This document shows, piece after piece, positions 29,348 to 38,600 of a stretch of DNA of 64,000 bases. The stretch is from contig NZ_CP091037.1 of assembly GCF_021534965.1 (NCBI RefSeq), forward strand, positions 598,501 to 662,500, written 5' to 3'. A model generated the notes under the pieces. The model had not been told where the DNA came from and made no database searches. It worked only from the letters and a program-made list of their open reading frames with translations. Every line of letters starts with the position of its first letter. The stretch's first letter is position 1. The DNA is from Muricauda sp. SCSIO 65647. GTDB taxonomy: Bacteria > Bacteroidota > Bacteroidia > Flavobacteriales > Flavobacteriaceae. Made by a program: the position numbers and the translations under genes.

Positions 29348-29620
29348 TTATTTTCTTTTGATAGAACCTGTGACTTCGTCAACATTCTTCTTCACCTCGT
29401 TAAGCTCTTCGCGTATATCTTTGGTAAAATCGGTATCGATACCCTGTTTTTCAGCACTTTTTTGAATCTCTCTTTTGATATCATCGGTAGCGTCACGCAA
29501 CTGGCGCATGCCCTTTCCCAAGCCTTTGGCGATACCGGGAATCTTATCGGCACCAAAGACCATTACCACAATGAAGAGGATGAAGAAAATTTCTGCTCCG
29601 CTGATAAACAAAAAATGCAT
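29348..29620 (-). CDS. tatA: Sec-independent protein translocase TatA/E family
   Basis: The 90-residue protein has a short periplasmic N-terminus, one membrane helix (GAEIFFILFIVVMVFGADKI), the FG-hinge and an amphipathic helix (PGIAKGLGKGMRQLRDATDD), followed by a charged coiled tail. This is the layout of TatA/TatB, which form the channel part of the twin-arginine pathway for folded proteins. The start at 29620 (MHFLFISGAEIFF) is chosen over one at 29689 because the upstream extension crosses a transcription terminator. An exact TTTG-N17-TATATTTG promoter ends 3 bp before this ATG. A likely Tat substrate, the M15 peptidase, is encoded at 41112. Confidence 0.92.
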   Translation of the reverse strand: MHFLFISGAEIFFILFIVVMVFGADKIPGIAKGLGKGMRQLRDATDDIKREIQKSAEKQGIDTDFTKDIREELNEVKKNVDEVTGSIKRK

Positions 29621-29623
29621 ACA

Positions 29624-29652
29624 CAAATATAGTGAGAAGTTATCGGTACAAA
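29624..29652 (-). promoter_or_regulatory. tatA promoter, TTTG-N17-TATATTTG
   Basis: On the minus strand TTTG (29652-29649) is followed after 17 bp by TATATTTG (29631-29624), an exact match to the Bacteroidetes promoter consensus. The -7 box ends 3 bp before the tatA ATG, which implies a leaderless or nearly leaderless transcript. The -33 element directly abuts the terminator of the upstream M1 peptidase gene. Confidence 0.6.
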
Positions 29653-29653
29653 C

Positions 29654-29678
29654 AAAAAGCCCCGTGAAAACACGGGGC
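29654..29678 (-). terminator. Terminator of the M1 peptidase unit
   Basis: A GCCCCGTG / CACGGGGC stem with an AAAA loop is followed on the minus strand by a T5 tract (29658-29654), just past the M1 peptidase stop codon. Confidence 0.85.
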
Positions 29679-29699
29679 CCATTTGTCAAGGTCTGTACC

Positions 29700-32027
29700 T
29701 TATTTTCCTTTTACCCTTTCTTTGAACTGGTCAAAATCTGACTTCTGGTCTTTCATCGGCCAGGCATTGTTCGTGGTGTCGATATCTGCAGTTTCGAGTT
29801 TTGGGTCTACAATGATGCCCACCAATTCTTTTTCAGAAGAAATCACCCTTCTGACCTCGACATCGTTCTTTCTCCAGATTTCTGGCGGATAGGTTACATT
29901 CTCTTTTGAGCCATCGGCATAACTGTACTCGACGATTAAGGGCATTGGTATGCCTCCTGGCTTGTCAAAGGTCACTTCGTAGATATACTTGGGTTCTTTG
30001 ACCTCGGCCCTTTCTTCAGCGGTCATATTGTCCATCATATATTCTTTTAAAGTGGTCGAAGTCTCAGAGGGTGCTTTGCCCTTTAGCTCTTCATTGTAAT
30101 CTTCACTGTTTTCCTCGGCCAGGTAAACCAAGGGCGGTAGGTCGGCTTCCGTCAAATTACGGGTAGCCATATATTCTTCCATTTGTTTCGTGGGCCTGTT
30201 GCTCACATAGTATTTTTTGACCTCTTTTATGCCAATATCCACATAATCGGTGGTATAGAACCAACTCCTCCAGAACCAATCGAGGTCTACGGCAGAGGCA
30301 TCTTCCATCGTTCTGAAGAAATCTTCAGGTGTCGGATGCTTAAATTTCCAACGCTGCGCATAGGTTTTAAAGGCATGGTCGAACAATTCTTTGCCCATTA
30401 CCGTCTCGCGTAGAATATTCAAGGCAGTAGCAGGCTTGCTGTAGGCATTTGGCCCCAGTTGATAGACATTTTCTGGATTCGACATAATGGGTGAAATATA
30501 CTCTTGGTCACCGGCCATATAGGGAACGATCTTGGCCGCCTCACCACGTCTTGAAGGATACTTTTCATTCGGGGCAACCGCTTCAGGGAAGTTTTTGCCA
30601 AACTCTTGCTCGGTCAAATATTGTACGAAGGTATCAAGGCCTTCGTCCATCCAGCCCCATTGACGTTCATCAGAATTCACGATCATCGGGAAGAAATTGT
30701 GCCCCACTTCGTGAATGATGACACTGATCATTCCATATTTGACCCTGTCTGAATACGTGCCGTCTTCATTTGGGCGGCCGTAGTTCCAGCAGATCATGGG
30801 GTACTCCATACCCTGGTTCTTGGCATGTACCGAAATCGCCTTGTGGTAGGGGTAATCAAACGTATGTTTTGAATATGTTTGCAGGGTCTGTACCACTGCT
30901 TTTGTGGAAAACTCTTCCCACAACGGATTTCCTTCCTTGGGATACATCGATACCGCCATAATGTCTTTGCCGCCAATGTTAACGGCCTGCATATCCCAAA
31001 TGAACTTTCTAGAGGTGGCGAACCCAAAATCCCTCACCATTTTGCCAGGTTCGGTCTTGAATTTCCACGTTTTCTTCTTTTCTGAGAAACCTTTTTCGGC
31101 CTCTTCTGCTTCCGCTTGTGTTACAATGATGACCGGCTTGTCATATGATTTTTTTGCCTGCTCATAGCGTTTCATCATTTCTCTGGTATAGACTTCCTTG
31201 CGATTTTGAAGTACACCGGTGGCATCGAGCACATGGTCGGCGGGTACGGTGATGTTCACCTCATAATTTCCAAAAGGAAGCGCAAACTCACCTCTTCCCC
31301 AGAACTGGTGGTTCTGCCAACCTTCCACATCGCTGTAAACGGCCATTCTCGGAAAGAACTGGGCAATTACATAGGCGTTATTGCCATCTTTTGAGAAATG
31401 TTCATAACCTGAACGTGCCCTGTTTACCGTATGGTCAGGAATGTTATACCACCACTTGATGGAAAACGAGATCTTGTCGCCGCTTTTGAGTTCCTGTGGA
31501 ATATTGACCCGCATCATGGTCTGGTTAATGGTATACGACAATGGCTTGCCATTGGCATCTTTTACGTGCTCTATATTAAATCCGCCATCAAAAGGTTCGG
31601 TCAAATACTCTTTTGCAAAAGAACTTGTGCGATAGGCCAAGGGTACCCCGCCCCCATCTCTGAGGGGTGATTTTGAATCTTTCGCCCTTACGTTCTGATC
31701 TAATTGTACCCATAAGAATTCAAGATCGTCAGGTGAGTTGTTATGATAGGTGATGGTCTCTTCGCCATAGATTTTGGCATTTTTGTCATCAAGTTCAATG
31801 TTCATGACGTAATCGGCCTGCTGTTGGTAGTAATCAGGGCCAGGCTTGCCCGTGGCAGAGCGATATGTATTGGGGGTCGAAAACTCTTCATAGAGCTGTT
31901 TGAACTTGCTCTGGTTATAATGACCCGGTTTACGCTCTTCTTTTTGCTCTTCTTCTTGTGCGACCAATGTCACGGCAAAAAGAAATGGGATGGAAGCAAA
32001 ATAGTACTTGAATTTCATCATTTTCAT
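29700..32027 (-). CDS. M1-family metallopeptidase (aminopeptidase N-like)
   Basis: The 775-residue protein has an N-terminal signal peptide (FASIPFLFAVTLVAQ) and is therefore periplasmic or exported. Zinc ligands are His439 and His443 of HEVGH and Glu462 of WMDEGLD, with the 18-residue spacing of the M1 family. The exopeptidase motif GAMEN is represented as NQGMEYPMI at about residue 404-411, a variation seen in many Bacteroidetes members. The start could be the ATG at 32027 or the in-frame ATG nine bases later. A DUF6702-like gene lies 54 bp upstream on the same strand, and a terminator follows the stop. Confidence 0.9.
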   Translation of the reverse strand: MKMMKFKYYFASIPFLFAVTLVAQEEEQKEERKPGHYNQSKFKQLYEEFSTPNTYRSATGKPGPDYYQQQADYVMNIELDDKNAKIYGEETITYHNNSPDDLEFLWVQLDQNVRAKDSKSPLRDGGGVPLAYRTSSFAKEYLTEPFDGGFNIEHVKDANGKPLSYTINQTMMRVNIPQELKSGDKISFSIKWWYNIPDHTVNRARSGYEHFSKDGNNAYVIAQFFPRMAVYSDVEGWQNHQFWGRGEFALPFGNYEVNITVPADHVLDATGVLQNRKEVYTREMMKRYEQAKKSYDKPVIIVTQAEAEEAEKGFSEKKKTWKFKTEPGKMVRDFGFATSRKFIWDMQAVNIGGKDIMAVSMYPKEGNPLWEEFSTKAVVQTLQTYSKHTFDYPYHKAISVHAKNQGMEYPMICWNYGRPNEDGTYSDRVKYGMISVIIHEVGHNFFPMIVNSDERQWGWMDEGLDTFVQYLTEQEFGKNFPEAVAPNEKYPSRRGEAAKIVPYMAGDQEYISPIMSNPENVYQLGPNAYSKPATALNILRETVMGKELFDHAFKTYAQRWKFKHPTPEDFFRTMEDASAVDLDWFWRSWFYTTDYVDIGIKEVKKYYVSNRPTKQMEEYMATRNLTEADLPPLVYLAEENSEDYNEELKGKAPSETSTTLKEYMMDNMTAEERAEVKEPKYIYEVTFDKPGGIPMPLIVEYSYADGSKENVTYPPEIWRKNDVEVRRVISSEKELVGIIVDPKLETADIDTTNNAWPMKDQKSDFDQFKERVKGK

Positions 32028-32081
32028 TGGATTTTATGGGCGCGAAAAATACTTCTTTTTCAACGGAACGGTAAGAAAAGG

Positions 32082-32600
32082 TCACAAATTTAACATACCT
32101 TTATTATTCTCTTTTATGAGCACAAAACTCTTTTTTTTGCCCGCTATTTTGATGTGGACGATATTCTGCTGTTCTTCGAACAGATCAGTCAACACTTCGT
32201 TCTGAACCGTAATTGATCTACGTGTTGAAAGGTTTACCCGTGGCACTTCCAAATAACAGATGACCACATCGTTGTCATACCTTTTGCCCAAGAACTCGAA
32301 AGGTATGGTCTCCTCGTCCAATTGCAACGAAAACTTGGTCTTCATATACTTCTCAATGTACTCATCTGCCCATTCTGCCTCTTTCTTTGTAGCCAGTTCA
32401 GGATTTACATCATAACGTTCTTCCAACACGTTTTCAAGATCGTCGATAAAGATTCGACTGGTAATCTGCAGCGCATCGTCTTTTTGGGAGTAATTCACGT
32501 TCGTGACGCTCACATAGAACTTATGGGCCTCGGTGAATGCCAAGGAAAGCAAAAGGGCCAAAGCCAAGATTCCGTTTTTTATATAATTCACACTCATCAT
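32082..32600 (-). CDS. Conserved exported protein, DUF6702-like
   Basis: The product of about 172 residues starts MMSVNYIKNGILALALLLS and has a signal peptide ending near TEAHKFYVSVTNVNY. The mature part reads DDALQITSRIFIDDLENVLE and EFLGKRYDNDVVICYLEVP, which I associate with the DUF6702 family found next to M1 peptidase genes in Flavobacteriaceae. The function is unknown. The start is either of two adjacent ATG codons (32600 or 32597); a longer frame to 32729 would be encoded by the heptanucleotide array and is not credible. Confidence 0.8.
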   Translation of the reverse strand: MMSVNYIKNGILALALLLSLAFTEAHKFYVSVTNVNYSQKDDALQITSRIFIDDLENVLEERYDVNPELATKKEAEWADEYIEKYMKTKFSLQLDEETIPFEFLGKRYDNDVVICYLEVPRVNLSTRRSITVQNEVLTDLFEEQQNIVHIKIAGKKKSFVLIKENNKGMLNL

Positions 32601-32658
32601 GTTAACCAAGCAAAAATAAGCAAACTGTATGCCACTTTTTTGTTCATGGGTTTTTGAT

Positions 32659-33008
32659 AGTGGCAGTAGGCAGTGGGCTGTGGACAGTGGGCAGCGTCTA
32701 ACGTCTAAATTCCAAATTTCAAATCCCAAATCTCAAATTCCAAACTCTAAACTCCAACTTCTAACGCCTAGCGTCCAGCGTCCAGCGCCTAAATCCCAAA
32801 CTCTTAACTCCAAACTCCAACTTCTGACGCCTAGCGTCCAGCGTCCAGCGTCTAACGTCTAAATCTCAAATCCCAAATCTCAAATCCCAAACTTTTAACT
32901 CTAAATTCCAACTCCTAACTCCCAACTCTAAACTCTAAACTCTTAACTCTTAACTCCAATTTCTAACGCCTAGCGTCCAGCGTCCAGCGTCCAGCGTCCA
33001 GCGTCTAA
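32659..33008. repeat. Degenerate heptanucleotide tandem array, about 50 units
   Basis: The 413-bp gap between the DUF6702-like gene and the next gene is filled by an almost unbroken run of 7-bp units. Common units are AAATCCC, AAACTCT, AACTCCA-type, AACGCCT and AGCGTCC on the plus strand, with the last six or seven units being nearly pure AGCGTCC. The phase is held through about 350 bp with one or two slips. The first units (GTAGGCA, GTGGGCT, GTGGACA) differ in sequence but keep the 7-bp period. No gene is called in it; a 77-codon open frame on the plus strand is a by-product of three heptads equalling seven codons. Confidence 0.85.
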
Positions 33009-33013
33009 CAAAC

Positions 33014-33829
33014 CTACTCCAATCCATTGTTCTTTCGATACACGACACTTTTGTCGATCATGAATTGCCATAGCTTCAATTCGTCATTGGTATTGAGTAC
33101 ACCCTCAAAGCCTGGGTCGGCTTCGCAGAAATACATAAAATTGTCAATTCGGTCTTTCGGAACCTTTAGTACCACTATAAAGAGTGAATCGGCAACGCTT
33201 TGCTGCACGCGTTGCGTCTGCGCATCCTTTTTATCGATGGCCACCCGCTTTTTCAACATTTTGGTACGACCGGTCAAGGCATTTATAATCGGATTGAGCG
33301 ATAAAGCGCCGCCCGCACCGAAGGCACTTCCCCCGGCGGTCATTCGCATGCTTGAGGCTTCTTGTAATTTTCTTTCGTTTTGTGTTATAATCTTTCGTTG
33401 CGCATTGGGGAGTCCTAAAGTCTCTGCACTGACATCTTGCGGTAATTCCAAATTTTCGGCATCTTTGGTAAGGTCTCCCGAAAGGTCAAAGGGCCTTACC
33501 ACCACTTCGTCAAGCTCGTTCACGAATTCCTCTAACGAAACGTTCACAAAATCGGCGTTGAACACCGAAGAAGTAATCGGCAATACCCTGCTCTTGAACT
33601 GTACGGCCAGGAACACCAAGGTATCGTTCAACCGAACGGGCATGGCAAAATTGCCCTCGAAATCGGTGATGGTGGCCCTTTTTGAGGTATTGTTGCGCAC
33701 GACCACACCGGTGACATCCTTGCCATCGGCCAAAACCCTTCCCCGCAAGTTTTTGATGGAGTTGTCTTGGGCAAGAACGGTCGTACCCCCGATTAACAGA
33801 AAAAACAACAGGAAGCTACTCCTTTTCAT
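33014..33829 (-). CDS. Carboxypeptidase-regulatory-like domain protein, copy C
   Basis: The 271-residue protein starts at the ATG inside the end of the preceding gene (a 14-bp overlap) and has a signal peptide (FLLFFLLIGGTTVLAQ). Residues of about 23-105 form a CarboxypepD_reg-like beta domain (NLRGRVLADGKDVTGVVV and ITDFEGNFAMPVRLNDTL). Its first 140 or so residues are almost identical to those of the neighbouring copy at 33816-34628, while the middle (SMRMTAGGSAFGAGGALSLN) is different and the C-terminus (KLWQFMIDKSVVYRKNNG) is again similar. The role is unknown; such domains occur in surface and periplasmic proteins of Bacteroidetes. Confidence 0.82.
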   Translation of the reverse strand: MKRSSFLLFFLLIGGTTVLAQDNSIKNLRGRVLADGKDVTGVVVRNNTSKRATITDFEGNFAMPVRLNDTLVFLAVQFKSRVLPITSSVFNADFVNVSLEEFVNELDEVVVRPFDLSGDLTKDAENLELPQDVSAETLGLPNAQRKIITQNERKLQEASSMRMTAGGSAFGAGGALSLNPIINALTGRTKMLKKRVAIDKKDAQTQRVQQSVADSLFIVVLKVPKDRIDNFMYFCEADPGFEGVLNTNDELKLWQFMIDKSVVYRKNNGLE

Positions 33830-34628
33830 ACAAGCTATTGTTTTTGCGGTACACCATACTTTTATCAAGCAGAAACTGCCATAACCTCAATTCATCTTTA
33901 CCATTTGCCAAGTCAAAAAATTGGGTGTCTGCCTCACAATACCGGATAAAATCATAATAGCTGTCTTCGGGAATATTTAAATGGGTCACTAAAAGTGAAT
34001 CAATAAATGCGTTTTCAATGTATTGTATGACTTCATATTTTTTATCAAGCTTCACTCGATCTTTCAACATTTTGGTCCGACCACTGATTCTATTCAAAAT
34101 TTTGTTGACATTGATAGCGAAACCAACCCCATAGAAATATAAAAACTTACCATGATCCGCATCATATAATTTGTTCTCGCTCTGCGATATGACCCGAACA
34201 TCTGCATAAGGCAATCCCAAAGTCTCTGCACTGACATCTTGTGGTAATTCCAAATTTTCGGCATCTTTTGACAGGTCTCCCGAAAGGTCAAAGGGCCTTA
34301 CCACCACTTCGTCAAGCTCGTTCACGAACTCCTCTAGCGGAACGTTCACAAAATCGGCGTTGAACACCGAAGAAGTAATCGGCAACACCCTGCTCTTGAA
34401 CTGTACGGCCAGGAACACCAAGGTATCGTTCAGCCGAACGGGCATGGCAAAATTGCCCTCGAAATCGGTGATGGTGGCCCTTTTTGAGGTATTGTTGCGC
34501 ACGACCACGCCGGTGACGTCCTTGCCATCGGCCAAAACCCTTCCCCTTAAGTTTTTGATGGAGTTGTCTTGGGCAAGAACGGTCGTACCCCCGACCAACA
34601 GAAAAAACAACAGGAAGCTACTCCTCAT
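33816..34628 (-). CDS. Carboxypeptidase-regulatory-like domain protein, copy B
   Basis: The 270-residue protein has a signal peptide (FLLFFLLVGGTTVLAQ) and the same N-terminal regulatory-like domain as copy C, with only a handful of differences over 140 residues. Its middle section differs (HGKFLYFYGVGFAINVNKIL) and the C-terminus returns to the shared pattern (LRLWQFLLDKSMVYRKNN). Its start codon overlaps the end of copy A by 11 bp (ATGAGGAGTAG), and its own end overlaps copy C in the same manner. This indicates an operon built by tandem duplication with translational coupling. Confidence 0.82.
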   Translation of the reverse strand: MRSSFLLFFLLVGGTTVLAQDNSIKNLRGRVLADGKDVTGVVVRNNTSKRATITDFEGNFAMPVRLNDTLVFLAVQFKSRVLPITSSVFNADFVNVPLEEFVNELDEVVVRPFDLSGDLSKDAENLELPQDVSAETLGLPYADVRVISQSENKLYDADHGKFLYFYGVGFAINVNKILNRISGRTKMLKDRVKLDKKYEVIQYIENAFIDSLLVTHLNIPEDSYYDFIRYCEADTQFFDLANGKDELRLWQFLLDKSMVYRKNNSLYEKE

Positions 34629-35373
34629 TCAACTGTTTCAAAAAATTCTTGCTTTGGGTCACCAGAAAATCGATGAGTTGAAACTCGTTCTCTTTTCGTA
34701 GCAATGCCTCAGAGGGAATCCTATCATCGCAATAGACCAAAAAAGCATCGATCTTGTCTTGGGGCAACCGAAGGTCGGCCACAAAAAATTCGTCATCATA
34801 CACTTGGCGCAGCACATCGCTTACCTTGAGCGGTGGTCTTCCAACATCTCCCCCATTTTTTACCGCCTTGAAGAGCGCCCTAAAAACATTGGCCACATTG
34901 AGTCCGTCGCGCATACCCCGTACCGACTGTGATTCTGCGATATTCTCTACTTCTGTGGTTCGGTCAATTTCATAGTCAAACTGCTTGAAATCTTCGTTTT
35001 TGACCTCTAGAAACCGCTCCTGGTCTTCAGGGGTGACCACCACCTCGTCAAGTTCGGTGACCTTTTCGGTGACCTCTACCACCAAACGCCGGTTTTCAAT
35101 GATCTCTTGGGTAATCTGAACAATTTCCAATTGATAGTTCACCGCGGTGAATACTAGCTGGTCACCAGCCTTGACCCTGATCAGAAACCGTCCGTTTTCA
35201 TCGGTGATCGTGGCAAAACCTGTCGTAGAGTTGATGACATTCTCATTTTCAACATTATTGCCCCGATACAGTACTTGTCCCCGTAAGATTTCACGGCTGT
35301 CATCTTGGGAAAAAGAAAGGGTAGTCACTAGTACGAAAAGAGCAAAAAGTGCCGAAAACTTCATAATGGTCAT
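34618..35373 (-). CDS. Carboxypeptidase-regulatory-like domain protein, copy A
   Basis: The product of about 250 residues has a signal peptide (FALFVLVTTLSFSQ) and a diverged version of the same N-terminal domain (ILRGQVLYRGNNVENENVIN, then ITDENGRFLIRVKAGD and ELDEVVVTPED). It shares the C-terminal pattern (DDRIPSEALLRKENEFQLIDFL) but is clearly less related to copies B and C than they are to each other. It is the first gene of the minus-strand series that leads toward the DUF6702-like and M1 genes. The start is the ATG at 35373 or at 35364. Confidence 0.8.
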   Translation of the reverse strand: MTIMKFSALFALFVLVTTLSFSQDDSREILRGQVLYRGNNVENENVINSTTGFATITDENGRFLIRVKAGDQLVFTAVNYQLEIVQITQEIIENRRLVVEVTEKVTELDEVVVTPEDQERFLEVKNEDFKQFDYEIDRTTEVENIAESQSVRGMRDGLNVANVFRALFKAVKNGGDVGRPPLKVSDVLRQVYDDEFFVADLRLPQDKIDAFLVYCDDRIPSEALLRKENEFQLIDFLVTQSKNFLKQLNEE

Positions 35374-35569
35374 TTAGCTAAAGGTAAAGAAAACCTATGA
35401 AGCCCTATTATAAAAATTTGCTACCTCTAAACTTTTGTTAATTCTTGCTGAATACACTGAAGAACAGTCAAAAGTGGTTCTTGAAGACCGATAATTTTGA
35501 TGGGCTTTCCATTCACCCATACTGCAAGGTATTTTGACGTATAAAATTAGGCCGATACGATCAGAAAGT

Positions 35570-35577
35570 TACTTTTG
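35570..35577 (+). promoter_or_regulatory. Candidate -7 box (TACTTTTG) of the tail-fibre-like gene
   Basis: TACTTTTG matches TAnnTTTG and lies 37 bp before the ATG at 35615. No -33 element stands out. The spacer 35374-35614 is otherwise AT-rich and gene-free. Confidence 0.4.
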
Positions 35578-35614
35578 TTAGTTAGGTTGCCACACCCTGT
35601 AATCATCTTGCACT

Positions 35615-38600
35615 ATGAGAACTACGTACGTTTTTTTGATTTTCGGCTTTTTGGCCATTTTATCGGGTCGAGCCCAAGTGAAAATTGGTGATAATCCACA
35701 AAACATAGACCCCGCTTCGGTACTTGAACTGGAGAGCAGTTCGCGGGTATTGGTCATCTCTCGAATGAGTGGGGCACAGATGAACGCCCTGACCCCCCTT
35801 AGAGGGGCCTTGGTCTTCAACACCGACAGCCAATGTATACACTATTACGATGGCACCCAATGGATCAATCTTTGCGAGGGGCTGAACGGTACCACCAATG
35901 AAAGCCTGACCATTGTGGATGGTGAGCTGGTATTGACCGACAGCGAGGGCAACTCGGTCAGTGTTACGTTAGAATCGCTATCTGAACTGACCTTCAGTAC
36001 CGATGCCATTGAAAATGCCAATGAATCCATCATCATTACGCAAAATGGCAACAATTACAATTTTGAGGTCGGGCAGATTACGGGCGAGGATAATATTGTC
36101 GATGGCTCTATCAATGGGTTTCTCGATATTCAATTCAACTCGATCAGTGCCGATCAATTGGCCCCCAATTCGGTGGGGCAAGAAGAACTGCAAGACAATA
36201 CGGTGGCGGATCTTGAAATCGATTATTCGCAAGTGACCCTTAATGACTTCACCAATGATGCCGGTTTTATCAACTCGGCCCAAATCATAAGCCCCGAACC
36301 GGGCAACTCGCTGTTCGATAACAATGGTGCGTTTTACGATGATAGTCAATTGCAGACCAATATTGCGGACAACAACAACCTGATCGGCAACCATATTTCA
36401 AATGATTTGGATTTGAGTGATCAGAATGAGATACAAGATGCCTCTGAAGTAGATGTAGTTCCCAATGGAAACCTAGGTAGTGACAATGTGCAGGCAGCCC
36501 TAGTTGAATTGCAGGGAGATGTAGATATTCTCAACTCAGGTGGAGCCAATACAGATGAGCAGAATTTAAATAACAACCCTGCTATTCCAGGTAATATATC
36601 TATAGACAATGGCAATACCATCACTATAAATGTCAATGATGCTGATTCAAACCCTACCAATGAAATACAAAATGCAGCTCAAGTAAGCGTCGCGGCCAAT
36701 CCGACAAATTACACCCAATCAGCAGCTAATGTCGAAGGCCACTTAGAAGGAATTGATGACGCTATCGGAGATATCTTGGCCGGTGGAGGTGCCGATGGTG
36801 TAATTACCAACATAACCACTTCAGGCAACAATCTGGTGGTTACTGGTGCAGGTGGAGCTTTTGGCGGCAATATAAATTTAGAACCCTTGGTGGACAATGC
36901 GGTTTCTAACAATGGCTTTCTAACAGCAGAGGTTGACGGTAGCGTGGTCAACGAAGCTATTACAAATGCAGAATTAAATGGAAATATTCTGGAAATCACT
37001 GAAGGAGGAAATTTAATCACAGCAAATCTTAGTGGTCTTTCTGGAGGTGGCGCTGATGGAGTAGTTACAGGTGTGACATTAAGCGGAACCAATTTGATAT
37101 TTTCAGGAACGGCACCAGGATTCGTAGGAACAGTACCATTGGGTAGTTTAGATACTACATTGGATGAGGCGGCAGTTGATGCATTTGTAAATAATAATGG
37201 ATATCTAACGGTAGAATTGGATGATGACCCAACCAATGAAATTGAGATTCCCGCCGGCGGTACCAATGGGCAGGTCTTAGCGACTGATGGTGCAGGAAAC
37301 TATTCTTGGGCGACTGTTGGTGGAGGTGGCCTGGACACTAATGATTTTATAACTGGGGGTGTTCTTAATAATGAGAGTTTGGAATTAACCGGAACGGGAG
37401 GAGCTGGAGCAATAGTTGACCTTTCTGATTTCGCTTTAGATACTGATTTGGCAGGGTTTCTTACCACCGAGGCGGATGGAGATCCCGCAAACGAGATACA
37501 GACGCTCTCGATCGCAGGCAGCGACCTGACCATAAGCGGCCCGGGCGGGAACACCGTGACATTGCCGGCCGCAGGCGCCCCAGACTGGACGACCATCACC
37601 AACATACCAGCGGGCTTCGCCGACGACATCGATGACGATACGCAGCTCGACGAGGCCGCGGTGGATGCCTTCGTGGCGAACAACGGGTACCTGACCGCCG
37701 AGCTCGACGACGACCCCGCAAACGAGATACAGACGCTCTCGATCGCAGGCAGCGACCTGACCATAAGCGGCCCGGGCGGGAACACCGTGACATTGCCGGC
37801 CGCAGGCGCCCCAGACTGGACGACCATCACCAACATACCGGCGGGCTTCGCCGACGACATCGATGACGATACGCAGCTCGACGAGGCCGCGGTGGATGCC
37901 TTCGTGGCGAACAACGGGTACCTGACCGCCGAGCTCGACGACGACCCCGCAAACGAGATACAGACGCTCTCGATCGCGGGCAGCGACCTGACCATAAGCG
38001 GCCCGGGCGGGAACACCGTGACATTGCCGGCCGCAGGCGCCCCAGACTGGACGACCATCACCAACATACCGGCGGGCTTCGCCGACGACATCGATGACGA
38101 TACGCAGCTCGACGAGGCCGCGGTGGATGCCTTCGTGGCGAACAACGGGTACCTGACCGCCGAGCTCGACGACGACCCCGCAAACGAGATACAGACGCTC
38201 TCGATCGCAGGCAGCGACCTGACCATAAGCGGCCCGGGCGGGAACACCGTGACATTGCCGGCCGCAGGCGCCCCAGACTGGACGACCATCACCAACATAC
38301 CGGCGGGCTTCGCCGACGACATCGATGACGATACGCAGCTCGACGAGGCCGCGGTGGATGCCTTCGTGGCGAACAACGGGTACCTGACCGCCGAGGCGGA
38401 TGGAGATCCCACCAATGAGATACAGACGCTCTCGATCGCGGGCAGCGACCTGACCATAAGCGGCCCCGGAGGGAACACCGTGACATTGCCGGCCGCAGGC
38501 ACCGCAGACTGGACGACCATCACCAACATACCGGCGGGCTTCGCCGACGACATCGATGACGACACACAGCTCGACGAGGCCGCGGTGGATGCCTTCGTGG

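Noticed and set aside
32629-32862. 77-codon plus-strand open frame in the heptanucleotide array
   Set aside because: Three 7-bp units equal seven codons, so an open frame arises from periodicity alone. It has no start context or family resemblance.
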